DNA from: Desulfobacteraceae bacterium | GTDB taxonomy: Bacteria; Desulfobacterota; Desulfobacteria; Desulfobacterales; Desulfosalsimonadaceae | Direction of reading: 5' to 3' | Assembly (NCBI GenBank): GCA_011389935.1 | Contig: JAABTJ010000025.1 | Span: 1 to 39,630 of the forward strand | DNA: 39,630 nucleotides | Shown here: piece by piece, positions 7,073 through 14,824 of the stretch | Layout of the letters: every line of letters starts with the position of its first letter | How positions within the stretch are numbered: the stretch's first letter is position 1 | Made by a program: the position numbers and the translations under genes | Notes under the pieces: generated by a model | What the model saw: the letters and a program-made list of their open reading frames with translations, nothing else | What the model was told of the DNA's origin: nothing | The model's database searches: none

Positions 7073-8827
7073 TCAGGCACTGCCGATTTTTTGGTCCCAC
7101 TCTGGTCGGTACATGGCGGAAAAAACCCGCCTGAACAGGAAACCAACCAGAAAACCGCAGGATACCGGGTCGTCGAGCGCCTCAACGGTCTGCCGGTATT
7201 CTTTCTCCTTTTTTTTGTCTCCCGGGTACCCCATTTGTTTGAATTCGTGCCGGTATTCCGATGCAAGCAGTCTCCTCAGGTGGGCGGGGAGCTCGATCTC
7301 CACTTCTTCGAGCCTGTGCCTGTATTTTTGCAATTTTTCTGACAATTCGGCCTCCGCGGTCTTCCAGAACGTACGGCTGGTATTTTTGTAGACATTGAGC
7401 AGGCCGTCGAAATTTTCGACGTTTTTTTTCTTGATGTGACTGATTTCCAGCATCAGGCGCGCGGCGTTGACAAAAAGGCTTCGGCCGGTGACGACCTTGA
7501 AAATCATGACCAGCGTGGCCTGCATGTCCTGAAGAAAAAAAATCCGCGGCAGTTCGTCCTTGTAGAGCGCCCGCAATACCTTGTTGCCGAAAATGTGGGA
7601 CGGTGTGGCATAAGACGGTGTTCCCGCCAGCAGGGGTTGATGGATTTTTCCGTATCTGTCCGGTTTGAAGCAAAGCGCGGTTTCCATGTCGATGAGGCCG
7701 AGTTCGTATGCCTCCGGATTCGCAAGGATGTGGTCGGCCCCGTCGAGAAAGGCCGCCACGTACATATTGTCGGGTTTCAGGTCCCGTATGGCGACGCGGC
7801 GCTTTTTCAGCCGGTATAGAAGCTCCAGGATGTTTGTGGCCAGCCCCCTCATTCGTCCCCGGTTGCTGTAGAAGTTTTTGTTTTTGGCCACCCGGTAGAC
7901 GAGTTTCCGAAATTCTTCGATGGCCGTTTTTTTCTCCCGGGTCAGTTTTCGGGTGATCTGCTCGATTTCCTCCAAGAGGGCTTCGGGAAGGTCTTTGGCA
8001 TCGATTTCGGGGCGCAGCCCGGCGATGTGGGAAAAAAGCCATTCCTGCCTCTGGAAATCCGGTATGGCATACTTGGCATCCCCTTTATGGATCGCTTCTT
8101 CCACTATGCGGTCGTAGGTTTCCGTAAGATCGTGCAGTTCAAAGTAAACGCGGTCGTTTTTCCCGCCGTAAAGCGATTCAAAGACGAGATAATCGGCAAT
8201 CGCCTGGGGGCCGTTTTTAACAATCTCATTGCGGGTGTGATCGACCGGGTGGTGGATGGCTTCGATCACCTGGTTGAAAAACCGGAACCGGGAAAGGGTC
8301 ATGAAAAATACGAAACCGTCCCCGATTTTCAGAAATTCCTGCAGACCGGGATTCTTTGAAAGAAGATCGATATATTCCTTTTCTGCATCCTCCGGCATTA
8401 CGTAAGAGGGCAGCCGGATGGCGGGAACCTTTTTCAAAATGGCGGTGATTTCCGGGAAAACGCACGGGATGGTTTTCCGGATGCGCCTGACGATGGTATG
8501 CTCCCGGCGGATATGATTGAGGTAAGTGGTAAAATCCGTAATGGGGCGGGGGGGGATTTTTATCACCAGGGTGTCGTCATAGACCACTTTGTAGCAGCGG
8601 CTTTTGCTTTCCACTTTCTCGCCCAGGGGCTCGATGGCCATTCTGCGGGTTTTCCATGCCGACCGATACCGCATTTTGAATTCGTATATGGATTCGCCGG
8701 AGGACCTTTCAAGAACGGGGATCACCCTGACGCTGTCGGAGGGGTCATTCGCCCCGGTGACATGCAGCTTGAAAAGGTTGACGAAGTAACGGAGAAGCGG
8801 TTTTATATCCTTGGGCGGTTTTGGCAT
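7073..8827 (-). CDS. Atypical protein-kinase-like protein with a long insertion
   Basis: A soluble 584-residue protein of no recognised named family. Protein-kinase landmarks can be placed: a VIK lysine (K90, in DDTLVIKIPP), a possible helix-C glutamate (E109), the catalytic loop as IRDLKPDN (347-354, Asp349, with Ile where eukaryote-like kinases have His), a DME in place of DFG (380-382), and GTPSYATPS (about 402-410) resembling the activation segment end. Between helix C and the catalytic loop lie about 200 extra, mostly helical and charged residues. Catalytic Lys and both Asp are kept, so activity is plausible; the substrate is unknown. It is divergent from the FHA/hybrid-kinase operon and convergent with the Hpt gene. 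No strong ribosome-binding site precedes ATG 8827. Confidence 0.65.
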   Translation of the reverse strand: MPKPPKDIKPLLRYFVNLFKLHVTGANDPSDSVRVIPVLERSSGESIYEFKMRYRSAWKTRRMAIEPLGEKVESKSRCYKVVYDDTLVIKIPPRPITDFTTYLNHIRREHTIVRRIRKTIPCVFPEITAILKKVPAIRLPSYVMPEDAEKEYIDLLSKNPGLQEFLKIGDGFVFFMTLSRFRFFNQVIEAIHHPVDHTRNEIVKNGPQAIADYLVFESLYGGKNDRVYFELHDLTETYDRIVEEAIHKGDAKYAIPDFQRQEWLFSHIAGLRPEIDAKDLPEALLEEIEQITRKLTREKKTAIEEFRKLVYRVAKNKNFYSNRGRMRGLATNILELLYRLKKRRVAIRDLKPDNMYVAAFLDGADHILANPEAYELGLIDMETALCFKPDRYGKIHQPLLAGTPSYATPSHIFGNKVLRALYKDELPRIFFLQDMQATLVMIFKVVTGRSLFVNAARLMLEISHIKKKNVENFDGLLNVYKNTSRTFWKTAEAELSEKLQKYRHRLEEVEIELPAHLRRLLASEYRHEFKQMGYPGDKKKEKEYRQTVEALDDPVSCGFLVGFLFRRVFSAMYRPEWDQKIGSA

Positions 8828-8904
8828 AAAATCGGATTTTCCTGAATTGTTCCTGAATGAACATCCTTCCGGGACTGGCGGGGATAACCCTTCGGAATGG
8901 CCTT

Positions 8905-8933
8905 AAAATTTCCCGGTTGACCTCTTTTGTCAA
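8905..8933 (-). promoter_or_regulatory. Putative sigma-70 promoter of the kinase-like gene
   Basis: On the minus strand TTGACA (8928-8933) matches the -35 consensus; 17 bases later lies AATTTT (8905-8910), a weak -10. It points to the ATG at 8827. Its -35 overlaps the spacer of the opposing promoter. Confidence 0.4.
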
Positions 8934-8945
8934 CTTGCCTATAGT
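8917..8945 (+). promoter_or_regulatory. Putative sigma-70 promoter of the FHA/hybrid-kinase operon
   Basis: TTGACC (8917-8922), 17-bp spacer, TATAGT (8940-8945): good matches to both hexamers at ideal spacing. TTGAC (8917-8921) and GTCAA (8929-8933) form an inverted repeat that could be an operator controlling both directions. Confidence 0.6.
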
Positions 8946-9021
8946 CAGGCAGATACCCTTTCAGAATCTTCTGGCTGTCTGGTATATAACCTGAAAATGC
9001 CGTTCGATCAATTGGCAAGTT

Positions 9022-9137
9022 TGATGAGCCCGTAAAAAGTCGCGATCGGACGCAAAGTAAAAAGTTCAAGATCAAGGCGCGTGCAGTCTCCAAAGATTGT
9101 GCACAACGCAGATATTGGGCTTTTTAGGAAGCCGTCA
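9022..9137 (-). mobile_element. 116-bp palindromic element, copy 2a
   Basis: Begins TGATGAGCCCGTAAAAAGTC and ends GGCTTTTTAGGAAGCCGTCA. AGTT lies on both sides (9018-9021, 9138-9141), a 4-bp target duplication. It has an internal deletion relative to the 155-bp form, keeping the AAGATCAAGGCGCGTGCA and GCAGATATTGG parts. Its orientation is opposite to copy 1a. Confidence 0.8.
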
Positions 9138-9141
9138 AGTT

Positions 9142-9295
9142 TGATGCACTTGTAAAAAGTCGATTTTCAGATGGCGCCGTAAAAAGTTCAAGATCAAGGC
9201 TTGCGTGATTTCGAAGAATGCAGCGTACTTGGCCGTACGTGAGATTCTGAGAAATCACGCGTAACGCAGATATTGGACTTTTTACGGTGTCATCA
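9142..9295 (-). mobile_element. 154-bp palindromic element, copy 2b
   Basis: Begins TGATGCACTTGTAAAAAGTC and ends GGACTTTTTACGGTGTCATCA in part; the internal AAGATCAAGGC, GCGTACTTGGCCGTACGTGA palindrome and CGCAGATATTGGAC match the full-length form. It is separated from copy 2a by exactly AGTT and followed by AGCT (9296-9299), one base off the AGTT duplication. It ends 20 nt before the FHA start codon. Confidence 0.8.
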
Positions 9296-9315
9296 AGCTT
9301 ACAGAGGGCAAAAAT

Positions 9316-10053
9316 ATGCCTTATATAATCGTTTTCCGCAACGACGAAAAAATCATGGAACATGAAGTAAGTGAAAACAAACGACTGCGCATCGGCCGGA
9401 AAAGCGAAAATGAGATCGTCCTTCCGGATTCTGCGGTCTCCTCGGTGCATGCGGAAATTGATTATGACAGGGGCAGTTTTTACATTACCGATTTTCAAAG
9501 CAGAAACGGTACTTTTGTCAACAGGGAGCTTGTGATTTCCCGTCCACTGGCCCATGATGATATTGTTTCCATCGGCAGTCATCACCTCAAGTTCATCTAC
9601 AGGGAGGATGAAGAAAAGCCCGCATCGTTTCGCCGCACCCCCCATGATGTCACCATGCATATCGATACACCGGATCATCGCAGTCGGCTGGCGCGAAGCG
9701 TGGCGGAACTGGGCGAACCGGAAGGGCGTATGCGCGTCCGGGCCATGCTCACCTTTCTCAGGAAGAACAGCCGGCCGGTGTTTCTTGACAAGCCGGTTGT
9801 CACCATCGGCTCTGATCCGGGGGCGGATATTGTCGTAAAAGGCTGGTTCGTGGCAAAACAGGTAGCGGAGATCAAGAAGAAAAATGGGGACTATCTCCTG
9901 AATCCCCTGGACGGCAGACCGCCGCTCGTCAATTCAAAGCCTGTTCGCTCGGAAATCGCTTTACGGGAATTCGATCTCATACAGGTCGGATCAACCGCCA
10001 TGCAGTTCCTTTATCAAAGAAGCGTCACGGACGGAGCATCAAAGGACTCATGA
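9316..10053 (+). CDS. Protein with two FHA domains
   Basis: Cytoplasmic phosphopeptide-binding protein of 245 residues. FHA domain 1 (about 22-95) has the full phosphothreonine-binding set: GR at 27-28, SSVH at 42-45, NGT at 64-66. FHA domain 2 (about 155-235) keeps the fold pattern (VTIGSDPGADIVV) but has AKQVAE where the SxxH motif belongs and lacks NGT, so it is probably non-binding or binds something else. There is no membrane segment. A GAGGG ribosome-binding site precedes ATG 9316. The stop overlaps the start of the hybrid kinase (ATGA), implying coupled translation and a shared job. The nearby kinase-like protein (7073-8827) is an obvious candidate source of phosphothreonine; this is inference. 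Confidence 0.9.
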   Translation: MPYIIVFRNDEKIMEHEVSENKRLRIGRKSENEIVLPDSAVSSVHAEIDYDRGSFYITDFQSRNGTFVNRELVISRPLAHDDIVSIGSHHLKFIYREDEEKPASFRRTPHDVTMHIDTPDHRSRLARSVAELGEPEGRMRVRAMLTFLRKNSRPVFLDKPVVTIGSDPGADIVVKGWFVAKQVAEIKKKNGDYLLNPLDGRPPLVNSKPVRSEIALREFDLIQVGSTAMQFLYQRSVTDGASKDS

Positions 10054-12275
10054 AAAAAACAGAAGCCGCCATGGAGAGCTCCTCTGAAAAAGATCCGGGA
10101 GCGCCGGCGCTTTCAAAGCGCCTGGAGCGCATCTTCTGGCTTGCGGCAGGGCTTCTGTTTTTCGTATTTGCCGCTGCATTCCTGTTTTTGTTTCGGGACC
10201 TGCCCGGAATCCTGCCCCTGCTGGTTTTTCTTCTTTTGCTCAACGGTTTGCTGATCGGTTTCGTCTATACTCGATTTATTCTGCCTGCCAGGCGCCTGGT
10301 CGATTTCATCGTATCCGGCTACCGGGAAAAAAACGTTTCCCCGGAGGCGCTGCCGCCGGTCCCCGTTGCGTGGCTCCCCTGGTTCAACATGGTTGCCCGG
10401 ATATATGAGAAGATCGACGCGCTGGAAACGGAGTTGGCTGCGGGCAATTTCAATGAGCGTGTTGAAAAGAACCTGCTGCGGCGGTTTTCATGGGTTTTTG
10501 AAAGAAACGAAGCGCTTGCCGAGGAGCTCAGGGTCAAGAACCGCGATCTTGAAAAGGCGGTGGAAGAGCAGCAGAAAACGGCGCGGGAGCTTAAAAAGCA
10601 CCGGGATCACCTGGATGACATGGTGCGGGAGCGGACCGCCGAGTTGATGAAGAGCAACCGGCAACTGGAAGCGGCCATTGAGGAAGCCCGGATCCAGGCC
10701 AGGAAGGCCGACGAGGCCAACCAGGCCAAAAGCCAGTTTCTGGCCAACGTCAGCCACGAGGTGAGAACGCCCCTGAATGCCGTCATCGGTTTTACTGACA
10801 TGCTGATCCATACGTCGTTAGACGAGTCGCAGCTTGATTTTGCCAGAACCATAAGGACCAGCAGCGACGCGCTGTTGTCCCTGATCAATGACATCCTTGA
10901 TTTTTCAAAGATTGAATCCGGGGAGCTGGCCCTTGAAAACATCGATTTTTCCCCGGAGCTGCTGGCATATGACGTATGCGAGCTTATCCGTCCCCAGATC
11001 GGGAACAAGCCCATTGAGCTTGTTTGCAGCATTGGCGAGGATGTTCCGGCCTACCTGAAGGGGGATCCAACGCGTTTCCAGCAGGTGTTGATCAATCTTC
11101 TGACCAACGCTCCGAAATTCACCGATTCCGGCGAGATCAGCCTCAGCATAAACATTGCCGAACGCAGGGAAGGCAGCGTTCAGGTCGTTGCCGCTGTACG
11201 GGATACGGGGATCGGCATCGACGAAGAAAAGCGCAATATCATCTTTGAGCCGTTTCGACAGGCCGACGGTTCCACGACGCGCAAGTACGGCGGAACCGGG
11301 CTGGGGCTTTCCATATCCCGTAAGCTTGCGCGCCTGATGAAAGGCGATATCCGGGTTGAAAGCGAACCCGACGTGGGGTCCACGTTTTATTTCACTGCGC
11401 AGCTCGAATTGTCCGACAGGGAGGAGTCATGGAAGGCCGTTGCCGCGCCGATATCGGGAAAGCAGCTCCTGCTGGTGGACGACAACCAGGCCAGCCTTGA
11501 TATCATCAACAGTGCGTTGAAATCCGCCAAAGTGCGGACCAGCGATCTGCGCTCCGGCATGGAGGTGGTTCCGACGCTGGAGCGCGCCATCGTGGCGGGA
11601 AACCCTTTTGAATGCTGTATTATCGATATCCATATGCCGGGTATGAGCGGCTACGAGGTTGCCCGGCAGATCCGGGCGTCGAGCAATCCCCAGATTTCGG
11701 GGCTCCCCTTGATCGCCGCATCCTACCTCATGGAGCGGGACCCGGAGCTTTTCGCCCAGGCGGGGTTTCAGCAATCCCTGATCAAGCCGGTTCGCAGGGA
11801 ACGTCTGTTCGAGGTGGTGGCGCAGGTTTTGACCGGCGGAAGCGGGGAGACAGTCCTCTCCGGAGAGGCCGGCGGTCCGGACGTCGGCGAAGCCGTCTTT
11901 TCCAAGTCGTCTATACTGGTTGCAGAGGACAACGCGGTCAACCGGAAACTGATCGACATGATGCTGAAAAAAGCCGGGTGCAGGGTGATGCTGGCAGAAA
12001 ACGGGAAAGATGCGGTGGAGCGGTTTGCCGCAACCCCTGAAGCGTTTGATCTGGTCCTGATGGATATCCAGATGCCGGAGATGGACGGTTTCGAAGCGCT
12101 CCGGGCGATCCGGAATCAAGGGTATTCCGATATCCCCATCGTTGCCATGACCGCCCATGCAATGAAAGAGCACCGGGAAGAATGCCTGACCGCCGGCATG
12201 AACGACTACATCTCCAAGCCCATCCGCAAACCGGAGCTGCACAAGGTCTTAAGCCGTTTTCTTTCCCCCTCCTGA
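10050..12275 (+). CDS. Membrane-bound hybrid histidine kinase with two receiver domains
   Basis: 741 residues. Two transmembrane helices (about 27-47 and 53-75) are joined by a turn of only a few residues, so there is practically no periplasmic sensor. A coiled-coil linker follows (about 115-225), then HisKA with the phospho-accepting His236 (NVSHEVRTPLN), HATPase_c (NLLTNAPKFT, DTGIGI, GGTGLGL), receiver 1 (about 471-595, Asp526) and receiver 2 (about 621-741, Asp672). The N-box has Pro where Ile or Val is usual. It lacks an Hpt domain; the separate Hpt protein at 6698-7063 could supply it. The 4-nt overlap with the FHA gene suggests that input comes through the FHA protein rather than from outside the cell (inference). 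Confidence 0.9.
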   Translation: MKKTEAAMESSSEKDPGAPALSKRLERIFWLAAGLLFFVFAAAFLFLFRDLPGILPLLVFLLLLNGLLIGFVYTRFILPARRLVDFIVSGYREKNVSPEALPPVPVAWLPWFNMVARIYEKIDALETELAAGNFNERVEKNLLRRFSWVFERNEALAEELRVKNRDLEKAVEEQQKTARELKKHRDHLDDMVRERTAELMKSNRQLEAAIEEARIQARKADEANQAKSQFLANVSHEVRTPLNAVIGFTDMLIHTSLDESQLDFARTIRTSSDALLSLINDILDFSKIESGELALENIDFSPELLAYDVCELIRPQIGNKPIELVCSIGEDVPAYLKGDPTRFQQVLINLLTNAPKFTDSGEISLSINIAERREGSVQVVAAVRDTGIGIDEEKRNIIFEPFRQADGSTTRKYGGTGLGLSISRKLARLMKGDIRVESEPDVGSTFYFTAQLELSDREESWKAVAAPISGKQLLLVDDNQASLDIINSALKSAKVRTSDLRSGMEVVPTLERAIVAGNPFECCIIDIHMPGMSGYEVARQIRASSNPQISGLPLIAASYLMERDPELFAQAGFQQSLIKPVRRERLFEVVAQVLTGGSGETVLSGEAGGPDVGEAVFSKSSILVAEDNAVNRKLIDMMLKKAGCRVMLAENGKDAVERFAATPEAFDLVLMDIQMPEMDGFEALRAIRNQGYSDIPIVAMTAHAMKEHREECLTAGMNDYISKPIRKPELHKVLSRFLSPS

Positions 12276-12306
12276 TCCACCGGATTTCTGCGGTTCTGCA
12301 AGGGAA

Positions 12307-12324
12307 GGGCGCGGCGGCGCCCTG
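12307..12324. terminator. Hairpin between convergent genes
   Basis: AGGGCGC, 4-base loop, GCGCCCT: a perfect 7-bp stem between the hybrid kinase and TolC-family gene ends. On neither strand does a clean T-run follow, so it is a terminator candidate only. Confidence 0.4.
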
Positions 12325-12332
12325 AAGGCCTT

Positions 12333-13649
12333 TTATTGGAGCATGTCCTGAAGAAATTCGCCCGTGGCAAGCTGGAGGCGCAGATGGTCCAGCTGGAGCC
12401 GGTAATATACGTTCGCCAGGCTTAACTCGGCCTCGTTCAGGGCCGTATCGGCATCCACCAGGTCAACGGTGGATGCGAGCCCTTCCTCGAACTTTGCGCT
12501 GACCTGGTCGTAATGGGCCCGGGCTGCGTCGACCTGGTCGGTAAGATGCCGGATCATTTTTTTTCGCGTCTGGATATCCACGTAGGCAGAGCGCACGTCA
12601 AGGCGTATTTCCTGTTTTGCGCGGTTGTAGGCGGCCTGCATTTCGGATTTCTGGGCCCTTGCCTTTGCCACGTCCGCGGTATTTTTAAATCCGGTGAACA
12701 GGGGCAAGGATGCGACCAGGGCCGCCTGCCAGTTGTAATCGTCCCCGTCGTAAATCCGGTCCTCATCCACTAAGGAATAGCTTCCTTCCACCGACAGGGA
12801 GGGAAAAAAGTCCCTCCTTTCCGCCTTCACGTTGCTTTCTGCGGCCAGCAGCCATTTTTCAGCTGCCAGCAGGTCTTGCCGGTGCTGGAACGCGTATTCA
12901 ATGTAGGCGTCCACGGTGGCGTCGGCCGTTTCGATGGTTTCCGGCTCTTTCACCGAAGCCGGCGGGGTGGATATGCCCATTTCCAGGGCAAGCCGCTCCT
13001 TGGCCACGGTATAATTGTTCCTGGCCTGTTCAAGGGCTTCCATGGCCGCCGCCACCTGGACCTGGGCCCGGAGTACGGCGGTCATGTCCACCAGGCCGAC
13101 CTCCTGGCGCTGGCGGGCGAGTTCAAGGTGCTGGTTGGACCGGGTCAGCTGGCTTTCCGCAATATCCGTGGAGCGCCTGGCGAAAAGGACGTTGTAGAAG
13201 CTGTTGGAAACCGCATAAAGGATCTGCTGGCGCGTCCGGTAGTCTTCATATGCGCTGCTTTCCGCCACATACCGGCTGGCCTGGATGCCGATGCGCAGCT
13301 TGCCGCCCTGGAAAAGCACCTGGGAGCCCTGGATGCTTGCTTCGTTGTAGTGGTCGGGACCGGTTACGCCGAACCTGGTGGTTTCCTTCATCCGTATGTG
13401 CCGCCCCTGCAGCTGGATCTGGGGAAACAGCGGCGATTTGGCGATACGGATATCCTCCTTTGCCTGATCCACCCGGTGCTCCGATGCCAGGACCTGCTCA
13501 TTGTAGCGGAGTGCGCTGTGGTATGCTTCCTCAAGGGTCACTTCCCGCTCTCCTTCGGCCCGGGCATGCAGCGGAAAAGCAAAAAACACCATCAATGAAA
13601 ATACGATAAATAACAGGCGCTTGAGCGCAGTGCCGCAAATTCGATTCAT
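12333..13649 (-). CDS. TolC-family outer-membrane efflux protein
   Basis: Outer-membrane/periplasmic channel subunit of type I secretion or RND/ABC efflux systems. 438 residues from the chosen start. There is an N-terminal signal peptide (KRLLFIVFSLMVFFAF then an ARA-type cleavage site), and the body has two internally similar OEP repeats with long helical stretches, Q/A-rich heptads and VSNSFYNVLFAR / VRSAYVDIQTRK segments typical of TolC. ATG 13649 is chosen because AAGGGA lies 6 nt upstream and the signal peptide follows; upstream in-frame codons would add 16 unlikely residues. No inner-membrane pump or adaptor gene is adjacent, so the substrate cannot be inferred. Confidence 0.85.
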   Translation of the reverse strand: MNRICGTALKRLLFIVFSLMVFFAFPLHARAEGEREVTLEEAYHSALRYNEQVLASEHRVDQAKEDIRIAKSPLFPQIQLQGRHIRMKETTRFGVTGPDHYNEASIQGSQVLFQGGKLRIGIQASRYVAESSAYEDYRTRQQILYAVSNSFYNVLFARRSTDIAESQLTRSNQHLELARQRQEVGLVDMTAVLRAQVQVAAAMEALEQARNNYTVAKERLALEMGISTPPASVKEPETIETADATVDAYIEYAFQHRQDLLAAEKWLLAAESNVKAERRDFFPSLSVEGSYSLVDEDRIYDGDDYNWQAALVASLPLFTGFKNTADVAKARAQKSEMQAAYNRAKQEIRLDVRSAYVDIQTRKKMIRHLTDQVDAARAHYDQVSAKFEEGLASTVDLVDADTALNEAELSLANVYYRLQLDHLRLQLATGEFLQDMLQ

Positions 13650-13810
13650 AAGCATTCCCTTTGTCGTACCTGTCGTTGGTTGTTTGTTCTCTCCCAAGTG
13701 GTTCGAACATAATCCTTAGCGTGTTTTGACGATTCCATCAACGATTGATTGGGTCCTGTGAAGGAAATTCAGGCGCAGATACCAATGCCTGCATGGTTCC
13801 AACGCCGTTG

Positions 13811-14824
13811 TTACCCCCCGATAGAGTACATTCGGGAGCCGCATTTGCCTTCCGGGTCGGTTTGGCCTTTTTCCAGGGGTTTTTTCTCGACCGCCGCTAC
13901 AATCACGCGGGCCAGTTCGGTATCGGTGGCATTGTTGCGAAGAGGGGTTTTTATATCGGTTACAATATTGGACAGCAGGCAGCTGCGAAGCCATCCGTCG
14001 GACGTGAGACGGAGCCGGTTGCACCATTTGCAGAAATGATGGGTTACCGGGCTGATAAAGCCGATTTCGCCCGGTGCCCCCTTTATGCGATACCGTGCCG
14101 CAGGACCCTGGCAGCGGCTCTTTCCGCAGTCTTCCAGCTCTCCTATGGGGGCGATGATGCGCCGGATGTCGTTTTCGGTAAGCGGGGGGGAGGCGTCCGC
14201 GAGCCCGGGTCCGAAATAGGGCATCTTTTCGATGAAACGAACGTGAAAGGGGTACCGGAGCGTCAGGGCGGCCAGATCGGTTAATTCCGCGTCATTGATT
14301 CCCCGGAGCGCCACCACGTTGATTTTGATCGGGGAAAATCCCTTTTCCAGGGCTGCTGAAATGGCGGACCATACCCGCTCAAAGCCGTTGTGACCGGTTA
14401 TTTTCGCGTATTTTTGCGGATCCAGGGTGTCGAGGCTTATGTTCAGGCGTTTTATGCCGATGCCACGAAGGTGGTCCAGGTGTTTTTTAAGTACGATGCC
14501 GTTGGTGGTCAGGGCGATGTCGTTTATGCCGGCGATTTCGGTCAGTTGTTCCAGAAACGCATCAACCCCTTTTCTTACAAGGGGTTCGCCGCCCGTTATC
14601 CGGAGCTTTGTAATGCCCAACGCGGCGCCGATCCGTGCGATTCTCGTTATTTCCTCGTAGCGCAGAATCGCGGAGTGGGGAAGCTTCTGTATCCGGCCCC
14701 GGGGGGTGCAATATATGCATCTCAGGTTGCACCGGTCCGTGATGGAGATTCGCAGGTAGTTGATATGTCGTTTATAGGTGTCTTCAAGCCGGCCGTCGGG
14801 CAGGCATTCGGCGCTTCGGGTCAT
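13811..14824 (-). CDS. moaA: GTP 3',8-cyclase, molybdenum cofactor synthesis
   Basis: Radical SAM enzyme that starts molybdopterin synthesis by converting GTP to the cyclic intermediate used by MoaC. 337 residues from ATG 14824. The N-terminal cluster motif is CNLRCIYC (Cys32, 36, 39), followed by TGGEPL; the C-terminal cluster cysteines are in CKWCNRLR and SCLLS, and the protein ends SIGG, the conserved C-terminal Gly-Gly needed for activity. The start overlaps the stop of gpgS by 4 nt (ATGA), so this is the last gene of a three-gene operon with an M20-like protein and gpgS. No moaC, moeA or molybdoenzyme gene is adjacent, which is an unusual context. In a sulfate reducer the cofactor could serve formate dehydrogenases. 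Confidence 0.93.
   Translation of the reverse strand: MTRSAECLPDGRLEDTYKRHINYLRISITDRCNLRCIYCTPRGRIQKLPHSAILRYEEITRIARIGAALGITKLRITGGEPLVRKGVDAFLEQLTEIAGINDIALTTNGIVLKKHLDHLRGIGIKRLNISLDTLDPQKYAKITGHNGFERVWSAISAALEKGFSPIKINVVALRGINDAELTDLAALTLRYPFHVRFIEKMPYFGPGLADASPPLTENDIRRIIAPIGELEDCGKSRCQGPAARYRIKGAPGEIGFISPVTHHFCKWCNRLRLTSDGWLRSCLLSNIVTDIKTPLRNNATDTELARVIVAAVEKKPLEKGQTDPEGKCGSRMYSIGG

Larger units (their letters stand above)
8828..9315. other. Intergenic control region between kinase-like gene and FHA operon
   Basis: 488 bases without a gene. They hold two face-to-face promoter-like sequences (8905-8945) sharing a TTGAC..GTCAA inverted repeat, then two palindromic mobile elements (9022-9137 and 9142-9295), then the FHA ribosome-binding site (GAGGG). 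A plus-strand transcript from about 8952 would carry both elements in a leader of about 360 nt. Confidence 0.7.

Noticed and set aside
13690..13720. tRNA-like GGTTCGAA near 13708
   Set aside because: No acceptor, D or anticodon arms can be built around it.
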